64,000 nucleotides of DNA from Dactylosporangium sp. AC04546. Its GTDB lineage: Bacteria; Actinomycetota; Actinomycetes; Mycobacteriales; Micromonosporaceae. The DNA is taken from NCBI RefSeq assembly GCF_022095675.1, contig NZ_JAHYSG010000060.1:1-64000 (forward strand), written 5' to 3'. Each line of letters starts with the position of its first letter. The first letter of the stretch is position 1. The translations under genes were made by a program, and so were the position numbers. This document shows positions 17,678-25,902 of this stretch, piece after piece. The notes under the pieces were generated by a model. That model worked only from the letters and a program-made list of their open reading frames with translations, ran no database searches and had not been told where the DNA came from.

Positions 17678-18198
17678 ACGTCGCCACCGTCGAGGAGCGG
17701 CTGGCGGTGATGCGGCACGGGCCGTACGCGGCGCGGCTGCCCCAGCCGGACACCGCCGAGGGGCGCAACCTGCGCCGCTGGCTGGTGCAGGTGCTCGTCG
17801 CCGAGGCGGTCGTCGAGCATGAGGCCGCCGCCCTCGGGGTGGTCGCGGACGACGCGGAGCCCCGGCCGCTCACCCTCGCGGAGGCGCTGCGGACCGGCGG
17901 GGTGACGGCCGCGGTCGTCGCCGCCCACCCACTGGCCCGCGCGCTGCGGCTGCGGGTCGCGCCGCCCGTGCCCGCCCCGGACGAGGTCACCGCCGACTAC
18001 CACCGCCGCAACCGAGACCGCTACCCGCAGCCCCTCGACGAGGTCCGGGCCGTCCTCGCCGCCCGCCTGGGCGCCGAGGACGCCGAGCGGCGGTTCGCGG
18101 CCTGGCTCGACGAGCGGTGCGCGGCGCTGGTGCGGCTGGCGCCGGGGTACGAGCACCCGGCCGACCCCCGCCACCCCGACGCGACGCACCGGCACTAG
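17638..18198 (+). CDS. Putative SurA/parvulin-like N-terminal protein
   Basis: A 186-residue, mostly helical soluble protein with start GTG 17638 after GGAGGTG. N-terminal pattern: V-G-G-R-A-I-D-V-A-T-V-E-E-R-L-A, then L-R-R-W-L-V-Q-V-L-V-A-E-A-V-V. A later block (V-T-A-D-Y-H-R-R-N-R-D-R-Y, L-x-E-V-R-A-V-L) resembles the helical domain of SurA/PpiC chaperone-isomerases. The C-terminus ends G-Y-E-H-P-A-D-P-R-H-P-D-A-T-H-R-H. No isomerase active site is recognisable and no signal peptide is present. It is coupled to the alpha-mannosidase, so a role in glycan metabolism or in that enzyme's folding is possible but unproven. Confidence 0.55.
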   Translation: MNGVAAWVGGRAIDVATVEERLAVMRHGPYAARLPQPDTAEGRNLRRWLVQVLVAEAVVEHEAAALGVVADDAEPRPLTLAEALRTGGVTAAVVAAHPLARALRLRVAPPVPAPDEVTADYHRRNRDRYPQPLDEVRAVLAARLGAEDAERRFAAWLDERCAALVRLAPGYEHPADPRHPDATHRH

Positions 18199-18246
18199 GC
18201 CGGCCCAGCGGGGTGAGGGTCAGCAACGCGTTGGACAGGCCCGGAC

Positions 18247-19260
18247 TCAGAACTCGAACACCAGCCGGGCCGGGACCTGGCCGGCCAGGATCTCCTCGAA
18301 ACACGCGTTGACCTCGTCGAGCTTGCGGGTCTGCGCGATCACCCGGGTGCGGCCGGCCGCGTGCAGCGCGAACACCTCGGCAAGGTCCTGGCGGGTCCCG
18401 ACGATCGAGCCGATCACCGACCGGCCGCCGAGGACGGTGTCGAAGATGGGCACCGGGATCGTTGCACCGCCGGCCGGCAGGCCCACACAGACGAGCCGCC
18501 CGCCGCGGGCCAGCGAGGCCAGCGCCTGCTCGAACGGCTTCTCGGTCGCGGCGAGCACGACCGCGACGTCCGCGCCGCCGACCGCGCGGAGCTCGGCGAC
18601 GGGGTCGCTGGTGCGCGCGTTGACGAGGTGGTCGGCGCCGAGCTGCCGGGCCAGCTCGAGCTTGGCCGGTTCGATGTCGACCGCGGTGACCAGACCGCCG
18701 ACGACACGCGCGTACTGCACCGCGAGGTGCCCGAGTCCGCCGATGCCGAACACGGCGACCCGTTCGGTCGGCTGCACGTGCGCCACCTTGATGGCCTTGT
18801 ACGTCGTGACCCCGGCGCAGGTGAGCGGCGCGGCGTCGAGCGACGAGACCCCGTCGGGCACCTCGACCACGCCGCGCTCGAAGGCGGCGGCGTACTCCGC
18901 GTACCCGCCGTCGACCGAGTAGCCGCTGTTGAGCTGCCGCTCGCACAGCGTCTCCCACCCGGTGAGGCAGTACCGGCACCGCCCGCACGCCGCGGCCAGC
19001 CACGGGATCGCCACCCGCTTGCCGAGCCAGTCGCCGGTGACACCGGCGCCGACCGCCTCGACCACGCCCACGCCCTCGTGGCCGGGGATGAACGGCGGGG
19101 TGGGCTTCACCGGCCACTCGCCACGCGCCGCGTGGATGTCGGTGTGGCACAGCCCGGACGCCGTGATCCGCACGAGCAGTTGGTCCGGCGCGAGCGCCGG
19201 GACCGCGACCTCCTCGATGCGCAGCGGACGGTCGAAACCGGTGACGACGGCCGCCTTCAT
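18247..19260 (-). CDS. Zinc-dependent alcohol dehydrogenase (AdhP type)
   Basis: A 337-residue NAD-linked MDR alcohol dehydrogenase. Catalytic-zinc ligands are Cys in S-G-L-C-H-T-D, His in G-H-E-G, and the Cys that follows. The structural-zinc loop is only partly kept: C-G-R-C-x-x-C is followed by C in E-T-L-C-E-R, giving the usual four Cys. The coenzyme loop is G-I-G-G-L-G-H. It probably reduces acetaldehyde to ethanol, regenerating NAD under oxygen limitation. AAGGAG precedes the ATG, and a DosR-like box sits upstream. It is the left-most gene of the stress island. Confidence 0.9.
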   Translation of the reverse strand: MKAAVVTGFDRPLRIEEVAVPALAPDQLLVRITASGLCHTDIHAARGEWPVKPTPPFIPGHEGVGVVEAVGAGVTGDWLGKRVAIPWLAAACGRCRYCLTGWETLCERQLNSGYSVDGGYAEYAAAFERGVVEVPDGVSSLDAAPLTCAGVTTYKAIKVAHVQPTERVAVFGIGGLGHLAVQYARVVGGLVTAVDIEPAKLELARQLGADHLVNARTSDPVAELRAVGGADVAVVLAATEKPFEQALASLARGGRLVCVGLPAGGATIPVPIFDTVLGGRSVIGSIVGTRQDLAEVFALHAAGRTRVIAQTRKLDEVNACFEEILAGQVPARLVFEF

Positions 19261-19299
19261 GATGACCACTCCTTCGCTCGGAACGTGTCTTCCCAGGCA

Positions 19300-19342
19300 A
19301 ACCTGCTCGCTGCGCCGCCGGCGCGCACCGGCCGAAGGTCCC
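19300..19342 (-). promoter_or_regulatory. DosR-like box and -10 for the alcohol dehydrogenase
   Basis: Box GGGACCTTCGGCCG (19342 to 19329, minus strand) and hexamer CAGGTT (19305 to 19300) are separated by 23 nt. The predicted leader is about 33 nt. Confidence 0.6.
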
Positions 19343-19361
19343 GCCGGCCCGGCGCCGAAGG

Positions 19362-20201
19362 TCATGTCCCGTGGGCCACCAGGACCGGGCGGTGGGCGCG
19401 GTGCAGCGACGCCATGGCCACGCTGCCGAGGAGGATCTCGCGGACCGCCGAGCGGCCCCGGGAGCCGACGACCAGCACCGCCGCCGACCGGTCCCGGGCG
19501 CAGTCGGTGAGCGCGCCGGCGACGGCGCGGCCCGGTGTGCCGGACCGGCCGGGCAACTTGATCAGCTCGACGGTGCCGGCGGGCGGGGCGGCGGGTGCGG
19601 GGCCGTCGTCGACGGTGACCGCCAGCAGGCGCCGGGTCGGGAAGAGCCGGGCGGCCGCCGTGACGGCGAGCTGCGCGCCCGCCGAGCCGTCGTAGCCGAC
19701 CAGCACCGGGCCGCCGGCGAGGGCCGCGTACTCGGTGCTCAGCAGCGGGTGGGGTACCACGAGGACAGGCCGGGTCGCGGCGTGCACGACCGTGTCGGAG
19801 ACGCTGCCCAACACCGCCCGGGCGCCGCCGAGGCCGCGCGAGCCGACCAGCACCAGGTCGGCGTCGTGCTGCTCGGCCAGCTCGGCGAGCTGGAGGCCCT
19901 CCCCGGCGTAGGTCTGCGACACCAGCGGTTCGGCGTCCCAGCCGGCGGCCTGGGCGAGGGTGACGCCGATCCCGGCGATCCGGGCCGCCTCCCGCCCGCC
20001 TTCCCGCTCGACCGCCGCGACGAAGTCGTCGATCTGGGCGGCGCCGGTCCACAGCCGACGCCGCATCGCGTCGTCGGCGAACGGCGGGGTCCACAGGTGG
20101 GCCACCAAGGCCTTCGCCTGCGGGAACAGCTCCGCGGCGGCGGTGATGGCGGCACTCGCCGCCGGTGAGCCGTCGTAGCCGACGAGCACGCGGATGGGCA
20201 T
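19362..20201 (-). CDS. Universal stress protein, two UspA domains
   Basis: A 279-residue tandem USP. Domain 1 starts V-L-V-G-Y-D-G-S and has the ATP loop G-S-R-G-L-G-G-A near residue 120 followed by G-S. Domain 2 starts V-L-V-G-Y-D-G-S near residue 147 and has G-S-R-G-R-S-A. Both therefore keep the G-2x-G-9x-G-(S/T) nucleotide motif of ATP-binding USPs. Related mycobacterial proteins (Rv2623, Rv2005c) belong to the DosR regulon and slow growth. Cytoplasmic. Confidence 0.93.
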   Translation of the reverse strand: MPIRVLVGYDGSPAASAAITAAAELFPQAKALVAHLWTPPFADDAMRRRLWTGAAQIDDFVAAVEREGGREAARIAGIGVTLAQAAGWDAEPLVSQTYAGEGLQLAELAEQHDADLVLVGSRGLGGARAVLGSVSDTVVHAATRPVLVVPHPLLSTEYAALAGGPVLVGYDGSAGAQLAVTAAARLFPTRRLLAVTVDDGPAPAAPPAGTVELIKLPGRSGTPGRAVAGALTDCARDRSAAVLVVGSRGRSAVREILLGSVAMASLHRAHRPVLVAHGT

Positions 20202-20230
20202 GACAGCCTCCTCGACGTCCGGATGGTTCC

Positions 20231-20273
20231 AGCATGTCGAGCCGGGCGCGCCGCCGGCAGGGCGTTCGGTCCC
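20231..20273 (-). promoter_or_regulatory. DosR-like box and -10 for the USP gene at 20201
   Basis: Box GGGACCGAACGCCC (20273 to 20260) is followed after 23 nt by CATGCT (20236 to 20231). The predicted start is near 20224, giving a 23-nt leader. Confidence 0.6.
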
Positions 20274-20316
20274 GGCTCACCCCTGCCGTTCGTACCGGAT
20301 GAGTCCCGGGCACCGC

Positions 20317-20358
20317 CCGAAGGTCCCGCCGGCACGGGTACCGCGGCGGGACCTTCGG
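20317..20358 (-). terminator. Terminator of the ATPase/CoA-binding operon, arms resembling DosR boxes
   Basis: A perfect 15-bp stem (20317-20331 with 20344-20358) has a 12-nt loop. It begins 10 nt after the CoA-binding gene's stop. The arms read CGGCGGGACCTTCGG, so each also looks like a regulator box. Spacing to a -10 does not support promoter use. Confidence 0.6.
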
Positions 20359-20367
20359 CTCTGCCGG

Positions 20368-20844
20368 TCAGATCCGGCGCGGGATGCCGCCCGTACGCGA
20401 CAGGATGAAGCACATGGCCTTGTGGCCGAGGTCGGCGGTGGGGCCGAACATCAGCGGGCAGCCGCCGGCGATGACGTGGATCCCGTGCCGCCGGCCGTAC
20501 TCGGCGGCCTCCTCGGAGACGCTGCCGGGGCCGGGCCCGCGGTGCATCCACACGTGGGTGATGCCGAGCTCGGCGCACTCGCGCATGGTCGCCTCGGCCG
20601 TCTCGGGCCGGGTGCCGATGACGACCGCGTCGACACCGCCGGGGATCGCGGCGAGGTCCCGGTATGCGCGGTCGCCCTCGACCTGCTCCGCGTTGGGGTT
20701 GACCGCGAACACCTCGTAGCCGCGCTGGCGCAGCCGCTGGTAGACGGCGTTGCTGCCGTGACCCTGCGGGGTGCGGGACACCCCGGTCACCGCGATCCGT
20801 TTGTGGGCCAGGAACTGGGTCGCGGTCGCTTTCAGTGTTGGCAT
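20368..20844 (-). CDS. CoA-binding (YccU-like) protein
   Basis: A 158-residue single-domain Rossmann protein of the CoA_binding_2 family. It has I-A-V-T-G-V-S-R-T-P near residue 18, a V-F-A-V-N-P-N segment, and a C-terminal G-G-C-P-L-M-F motif whose Cys is typical of the family. Such proteins bind CoA or acyl-CoA; some are thought to protect CoA by disulfide formation. It lies 18 nt after the ABC ATPase gene, in the same operon. In M. tuberculosis similar small CoA-binding proteins are hypoxia-linked, but a precise role is unknown. Confidence 0.85.
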   Translation of the reverse strand: MPTLKATATQFLAHKRIAVTGVSRTPQGHGSNAVYQRLRQRGYEVFAVNPNAEQVEGDRAYRDLAAIPGGVDAVVIGTRPETAEATMRECAELGITHVWMHRGPGPGSVSEEAAEYGRRHGIHVIAGGCPLMFGPTADLGHKAMCFILSRTGGIPRRI

Positions 20845-20862
20845 GGTGGCCTCCCGGGCCGA

Positions 20863-22053
<1,191 letters not shown>

Positions 22054-22097
22054 CGTCGTCCTCCTGACCTGTGCGGGTGCGGGGCCCCGCTACGACC

Positions 22098-22140
22098 ACG
22101 GTCGCGCCGACGGCGGCGGTCCGCGAGGGCCGAAGGTCAT
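22098..22140 (-). promoter_or_regulatory. DosR-like box and -10 for the ABC ATPase operon
   Basis: Box ATGACCTTCGGCCC (22140 to 22127) is followed after 23 nt by GACCGT (22103 to 22098). The predicted leader is about 38 nt. Confidence 0.65.
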
Positions 22141-22183
22141 GCCGCGGGGGGCCGGAGCTGACCGCGGCATGACCTTCGGCCCT
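22126..22183. repeat. Perfect 22-bp inverted repeat carrying two divergent boxes
   Basis: Arms 22126-22147 and 22162-22183 are exact complements with a 14-nt spacer. Each arm ends in TGACCTTCGGCCCT pointing outward, one toward each divergent gene. Confidence 0.8.
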
Positions 22184-22212
22184 ATGCGCCGTGCCCCGCG
22201 GCGGACGAGCAT
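22169..22212 (+). promoter_or_regulatory. DosR-like box and -10 for the cNMP/CBS/DUF294 gene
   Basis: Box ATGACCTTCGGCCC (22169-22182) is followed after 24 nt by GAGCAT (22207-22212). The predicted +1 is 22219-22220, coincident with the GTG chosen as start. Confidence 0.6.
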
Positions 22213-22219
22213 CGGTACG

Positions 22220-24007
22220 GTGCAGGAGTTCGCGGACTTCCTCGGGGCGCAGGCGCCGTTCGACGCGCTCGACGCGCAGGACCTGGCGCGCCTGGCCGCG
22301 CACGCCGAGGTCGAGCACCTCACGGCCGGGGCGGTCGTCGTCGCCGGTGGGGAACGCCAGCGCCACCTGTGGGTGGTCCGCACCGGTGCGCTCGAGGTCG
22401 TCGAGGACGGCCGGGTCGTGGACCTGCTCGGGCCCGGCGACACGTTCGGCCACGTGTGGCTGCTGGCCGGCCTGCCGCCGCCGGTACGGGTCCGGGCCCA
22501 CGAGGAGAGCCTGTGCCTGCGGATCGCGGATCCGCGGGACTTCCTCGCACATCCCGAGCGGCTGCGCTTCACCGCGCTGCGCTCGGGGATGACCGGGCGG
22601 CTGGTCCGCGATCCCGGCCTCGGGCGGCCCGACCAGCCGCTGCACCGCCTGGCGCGGCCGATCGTGTGGTGCGCCGAGCACGACCGGGTCCGCGACGTCG
22701 CCGAGCGGATCGGCGCGGCCGGGCTGTCGTGTGCGCTGGTGCGTACCGGCGCCGGCGTCGGGATCGTGACCGACGCCGACTTCCGCCGCCGGGTGGCGAC
22801 CGGCGAGGTCGGGGTCGACGCGCCCGTCGCCGCGCTGGCCACGACGCCGGCCCTGACCGTCGAGGCGGACGCCACCCGGGCCTCGGGGCTGCTGCGGATG
22901 GTCGAGCACGGCGTGCACCACCTGGTCGTCGTGGACGGGGCGGGGCGGGCGACGGGTGTACTGCGGGCGGTCGACCTGGCCGGGTCCGAGGTACGTGATC
23001 CGCTCCTCCTCCGGTCGGCGATCGACGACGCCGGAGACGTCGAGCAGCTCGCCGCGGCGTGCCGGCTGCTGCCGGCGATGCTCGCGGAGCTGGCCGCCGA
23101 CGGCGTGCCGGCGCCGCAGATCGGGGCGATCCACGCGGCGGTCGTCGACGCCGCGCTCCGGCGTGCCCTGCGCCTGCAGCGCCATCCGGTGCTCGACGGC
23201 GTGCGGCACTCGTGGGTGCTGCTCGGCTCCCTGGCCCGGCGGGAGCCGCTGCCGCTGTCCGATGTGGACACCGCCCTGATCTGGGCGGACGAGCCCGACC
23301 CGGGGCCGGCGATCCGCCCCGAGGCGCGTGAGGTCCTGCGGGCGCTGCAGCGGTGCGGCTTCACCCTGTGCGGCAACGGCGCGAACGCGCACAACCCGGT
23401 GTTCAGCCGGGCCCGGTCCGACTGGATCGCGGCGGCCCGCGGCTGGCAGCACGACCCGACCCAGGACAACGCCCTGCTGCTGTCGGCGATGGTGGCCGAC
23501 AGCCGCCCGCTGACCGACCCGGAGCTCGGCGGGTCGCTGACCCAGACCATCCGGTCCCACACCCGCACCAGCCAGTTCCTGCGCGCGCTGCTCGACGAGG
23601 CGCTGCGCTGGCGCCCGCCGGCGGGGTTCATCCGGGACTTCGTCGTCCACCACAGCGGCGAGCACCGCGGGCAGCTCGACCTGAAGCCGGGCGGGCTCAC
23701 GCCGGTCGTCGCGCTGGCCCGCTGGATCGCGATCGCGGCCGGCGACGCCAGCGGCACGACGGTCGAGCGGCTGCGCCGCGGCGCCGCGCTGGGCCTGCTC
23801 ACCGGCGACGAGGCCGACACCCTGTCCGGCGGGTTCGAGAGTGTGTACCACCTGCTGCTGCACCACGAGCTGCGCTCGGGCGCCACGTTCATCGCCCCGA
23901 AGGACCTGGACTCGCTCACCCGCCGCCACCTGCGCGAGACGTTCCGGGCGATCGCGCTCGTCCAGGCCCGGGTCGACCGCCACTGGCTGCACCGGCTGCC
24001 CGGCTGA
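22220..24007 (+). CDS. cNMP-binding / CBS / DUF294 nucleotidyltransferase-like signalling protein
   Basis: A 595-residue soluble protein. Order: cyclic-nucleotide-binding domain (about 10-120), CBS pair (about 150-290), DUF294 nucleotidyltransferase-like domain (about 300-445, with G-S-L-A-R-R-E-x-L-x-L-S-D-V-D-T-A, the GS...DxD catalytic pattern), then the DUF294_C helical domain. It resembles GlnD-like uridylyl- or adenylyltransferases fused to ligand sensors. Targets are unknown. In-frame ATGs at 22169 and 22184 lie in or beside the regulator box, so I favour GTG 22220; homologues as I recall them also begin shortly before V-Q-E-F-A-D-F. Confidence 0.8.
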   Translation: MQEFADFLGAQAPFDALDAQDLARLAAHAEVEHLTAGAVVVAGGERQRHLWVVRTGALEVVEDGRVVDLLGPGDTFGHVWLLAGLPPPVRVRAHEESLCLRIADPRDFLAHPERLRFTALRSGMTGRLVRDPGLGRPDQPLHRLARPIVWCAEHDRVRDVAERIGAAGLSCALVRTGAGVGIVTDADFRRRVATGEVGVDAPVAALATTPALTVEADATRASGLLRMVEHGVHHLVVVDGAGRATGVLRAVDLAGSEVRDPLLLRSAIDDAGDVEQLAAACRLLPAMLAELAADGVPAPQIGAIHAAVVDAALRRALRLQRHPVLDGVRHSWVLLGSLARREPLPLSDVDTALIWADEPDPGPAIRPEAREVLRALQRCGFTLCGNGANAHNPVFSRARSDWIAAARGWQHDPTQDNALLLSAMVADSRPLTDPELGGSLTQTIRSHTRTSQFLRALLDEALRWRPPAGFIRDFVVHHSGEHRGQLDLKPGGLTPVVALARWIAIAAGDASGTTVERLRRGAALGLLTGDEADTLSGGFESVYHLLLHHELRSGATFIAPKDLDSLTRRHLRETFRAIALVQARVDRHWLHRLPG

Positions 24008-24027
24008 GGCCATTGGTCCCGCCCCGG

Positions 24028-24041
24028 CGGGCCGAACTCCC
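24028..24041 (+). promoter_or_regulatory. Weak DosR-like box for hsp20
   Basis: CGGGCCGAACTCCC lies 65 nt upstream of the Hsp20 start. No clean NANNNT hexamer occurs at the usual distance; CAGATG at 24067 is the nearest. Plausible because Hsp20 (HspX) is a classic DosR target. Confidence 0.35.
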
Positions 24042-24105
24042 GTCGCCGCACTGACCGGGCGGGCGTCAGATGGAGTGGTACCGCACGACGACAAGGAGGT
24101 GTGAC

Positions 24106-24513
24106 ATGGTCACCGGACGCCTGCTCCCGCTGGACCTCACGCAGCTGCCGACGATGCTCTTCGGCGGGCAGTCGCTGCGCATCGAGGAGTACACCGACGG
24201 CGACGCGTACGTCATCCGGGTGGAGGTGCCGGGGCTCGACCCCGACAAGGACATCCGGCTGTCGGTCTTCGGCGACCGGCTGCAGATCCGCGTGGAGCGC
24301 ACCGACGAGCGGCTCGACAAGGCCCACTCGGAGTTCCACTACGGGGTGTCCACCCGCACGCTGCAGCTGCCGCTCGACGCGCAGACCGACGGGATCACCG
24401 CCGGATATGCCACTGGCATCCTGGAGATCCGGGTGCCGCTGACCGGCCGGGCCGAGCCCGGACGGGAGATCCCGATCACGGTCCCCGGCAAGGCAGCCCC
24501 CAAGAAGCAGTGA
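24106..24513 (+). CDS. Hsp20/alpha-crystallin small heat-shock protein
   Basis: A 135-residue ATP-independent holdase chaperone. The alpha-crystallin domain spans about residues 25-120, with the V-E-V-P-G-L-D-P-D-K-D-I segment typical of actinobacterial Hsp20. The conserved A-x-x-x-x-G-(I/V)-L motif appears as A-T-G-I-L-E-I. The short N-terminal arm and Lys-rich tail fit the HspX (Acr) class. The start follows AAGGAGG. It is single-gene, ended by the hairpin at 24514. Confidence 0.93.
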   Translation: MVTGRLLPLDLTQLPTMLFGGQSLRIEEYTDGDAYVIRVEVPGLDPDKDIRLSVFGDRLQIRVERTDERLDKAHSEFHYGVSTRTLQLPLDAQTDGITAGYATGILEIRVPLTGRAEPGREIPITVPGKAAPKKQ

Positions 24514-24548
24514 AGCGAAGGTCCCCGGTCTCCCCGGGGACCTTCGCT
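24514..24548 (+). terminator. Terminator of hsp20
   Basis: A perfect 15-bp stem (24514-24528 with 24534-24548) has a 5-nt loop and starts directly after the stop codon. Confidence 0.75.
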
Positions 24549-24565
24549 GTGTGACGACGCGTCCG

Positions 24566-24865
24566 TCACGCCCCGGGCACCGTGAGCGGGTGCTCGGCGT
24601 CGTCCTGCGCCGCCATCGCGGCCATGGTCGCCTGGTACTCCCCGCGGCTGAGGTGGCCCGCGACGAGCTCGTGGGCCGCCTCGGCCTCGGCCCGCGCCCG
24701 GCGCCGCTCGCCGGCCCCGGCCAGCTGGACAGCCAGCCAGACGGCCAGCCGCGGCCGGTACCGGTCGTCGGCCGTTCCCCAGCCGCGGATCGCCGCGACG
24801 TGCATGGCGATCAGCGCGACGTACACCGCCGCGACCACCCCCGCGAAGATCATCGCCGCTGCCAT
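24566..24865 (-). CDS. Small membrane protein with SHOCT-like tail
   Basis: A 99-residue protein starting at ATG 24865, preceded by AGGGAG. One transmembrane helix spans residues 3-24. A cytoplasmic Arg/Ala-rich helix follows, then H-L-S-R-G-E-Y-Q-A-T-M, which resembles the SHOCT motif (short C-terminal helix-turn). Function unknown. It converges on hsp20 and diverges from the small ORF at 25022. The box at 24951-24964 fits the plus-strand unit better than this gene. Confidence 0.65.
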   Translation of the reverse strand: MAAAMIFAGVVAAVYVALIAMHVAAIRGWGTADDRYRPRLAVWLAVQLAGAGERRRARAEAEAAHELVAGHLSRGEYQATMAAMAAQDDAEHPLTVPGA

Positions 24866-24950
24866 GGTCCGCTCCCTTCCGCATCGACCTCCATGCTCAG
24901 CCTCGCCCGCCGCGCACGCCCCGGCCAGGGTGCACGGTCCCGGGCTGCCC

Positions 24951-24994
24951 GGGCCCAACGGCCCTGACGGCGGTCCGGCCGGGCGCCACAGACT
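24951..24994 (+). promoter_or_regulatory. DosR-like box and -10 for the 25022 operon
   Basis: Box GGGCCCAACGGCCC (24951-24964) is followed after 24 nt by CAGACT (24989-24994). The predicted leader is about 21 nt and contains AAGGAGG. Confidence 0.6.
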
Positions 24995-25021
24995 GAGGCC
25001 GATGCGACGGAAGGAGGAGCG

Positions 25022-25168
25022 ATGCGACACGACAACCTGCGCTCGGTGCTGCTGGGACTCGGGGTCGCCGCGGTCGGCGTCGTGATGAGCGACGCGCTGG
25101 CCCGGATGACCGCCCGCGCGCTGCGCGAGCCGGCTGCCCGGCGCCGTCCCGTGGGAGGCGCGGCATGA
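25022..25168 (+). CDS. 48-residue membrane microprotein
   Basis: An ATG at 25022 follows a near-ideal AAGGAGG. The frame ends at 25168 with an ATGA overlap into the USP gene, so the two are coupled. One hydrophobic segment (L-R-S-V-L-L-G-L-G-V-A-A-V-G-V-V-M) occupies residues 7-23, followed by an Arg-rich, Ala-rich cytoplasmic tail. I do not recognise a family. A strong ribosome site, coupling and a DosR-like promoter together argue that it is real. Confidence 0.65.
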   Translation: MRHDNLRSVLLGLGVAAVGVVMSDALARMTARALREPAARRRPVGGAA

Positions 25169-25536
25169 ACGCCGTCGTCGTCGGCGTGGACGGCTCGCCG
25201 CGCAGCGACGCCGCGCTGCGGTGGGCCGCCGACGAGGCCGCCCGGGACCGGGTACCGCTGCGGGTCGTCCTCGCCTTCCACTGGCGCTGGCCGGCGACGG
25301 TCGGCGCGCCGGAGCGCCTCGAGCAGTACGCCCGCGAGCAGGCCGCCCTGGCCGTGGAGACGGCCGCGGCGGCCGCCCGCGCGCACCGTCCGGAGCTGGC
25401 GGTGACCGGTGAGGCGGTCGTCGGCGGCCACGCCTACAGCGCCGTCGCCGGGCTGCTGCCCGGCTCGGTCAGCCAGCGCCTGGTGCACCACGCCGGCTGC
25501 CCAATGCTCGTCGTCCGGTCCGGCCGGAGCACCTAG
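25165..25536 (+). CDS. Short universal stress protein with a shortened ATP loop
   Basis: A 123-residue single-domain USP, shorter than the usual 140-150. The N-terminus (V-V-V-G-V-D-G-S) and C-terminus (G-S-V-S-Q-R-L-V-H-H-A-G-C-P-M-L-V-V-R) are intact. The stretch that normally carries beta-4 and the first half of the G-2x-G-9x-G-S motif is mostly missing, and the second Gly is replaced by Ala. It probably arose by internal deletion and may not bind ATP. Translationally coupled to the 48-residue ORF. Confidence 0.85.
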   Translation: MNAVVVGVDGSPRSDAALRWAADEAARDRVPLRVVLAFHWRWPATVGAPERLEQYAREQAALAVETAAAAARAHRPELAVTGEAVVGGHAYSAVAGLLPGSVSQRLVHHAGCPMLVVRSGRST

Positions 25537-25739
25537 AGCAGCGCGTCGTCCAGGATCGCCCGCACCAGCCCGGCGGCCTCCCGCTGGGCTGGTGTGCCGT
25601 CGTCGCACAGCAGCCGGATCGCGGCGGCGAGCGCCTCGGCCCGCCGCTCGGCCCGGCACATCCGCAGTGCCATGTCGGCGGTGTCGGTGCTCGGTCGCCA
25701 CGGTGTCACGGTCGCCGCTGTCAAGGTCTGCGCGCTCAT
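25533..25739 (-). CDS. Small protein of unknown function
   Basis: A 68-residue soluble protein starting at ATG 25739 after GGGAGG. Residues 25-68 form a predicted amphipathic helix pair (R-A-E-R-R-A-E-A-L-A-A-A-I, then A-Q-R-E-A-A-G-L-V-R-A-I-L). Its stop overlaps the convergent USP stop by 4 nt. Not recognised. The regulator box and -10 at 25782-25824 point to it. Confidence 0.55.
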   Translation of the reverse strand: MSAQTLTAATVTPWRPSTDTADMALRMCRAERRAEALAAAIRLLCDDGTPAQREAAGLVRAILDDALL

Positions 25740-25781
25740 CGTCGCCACCTCCCGGATGTGTCGGTCATTCCCGATACCTCC

Positions 25782-25824
25782 ACGGTGCCGCCGCGACGGT
25801 GCGGCGGACACCGCCGAACGTCCC
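25782..25824 (-). promoter_or_regulatory. DosR-like box and -10 for the 25739 gene
   Basis: Box GGGACGTTCGGCGG (25824 to 25811) is followed after 23 nt by CACCGT (25787 to 25782). Confidence 0.55.
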
Positions 25825-25831
25825 GTCCGAC

Positions 25832-25874
25832 GGGGCGGACGACTCTGCCGAGCGGACGTCGACGGTTCGACGCT
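25832..25874 (+). promoter_or_regulatory. Weak DosR-like box and -10 for the USP at 25903
   Basis: GGGGCGGACGACTC (25832-25845), then after 23 nt GACGCT (25869-25874). The box was found by working back from the hexamer and matches at about 8 of 14 positions, so it is tentative. Confidence 0.35.
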
Positions 25875-25902
25875 GAGGGGGAGGAATCGAGAGGGAGGAA
25901 CG

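Noticed and set aside
14247..17990. A 1247-codon open frame on the minus strand
   Set aside because: It mirrors the GH38 gene in a high-GC sequence, has His/Arg/Gly-rich non-protein-like composition and no domain. It is a shadow frame.
20317..20358. DosR-like promoter in this inverted repeat
   Set aside because: The arms match the box, but no NANNNT occurs at 23-24 nt, and a better box with correct spacing lies at 20260-20273. The repeat is best read as a terminator.
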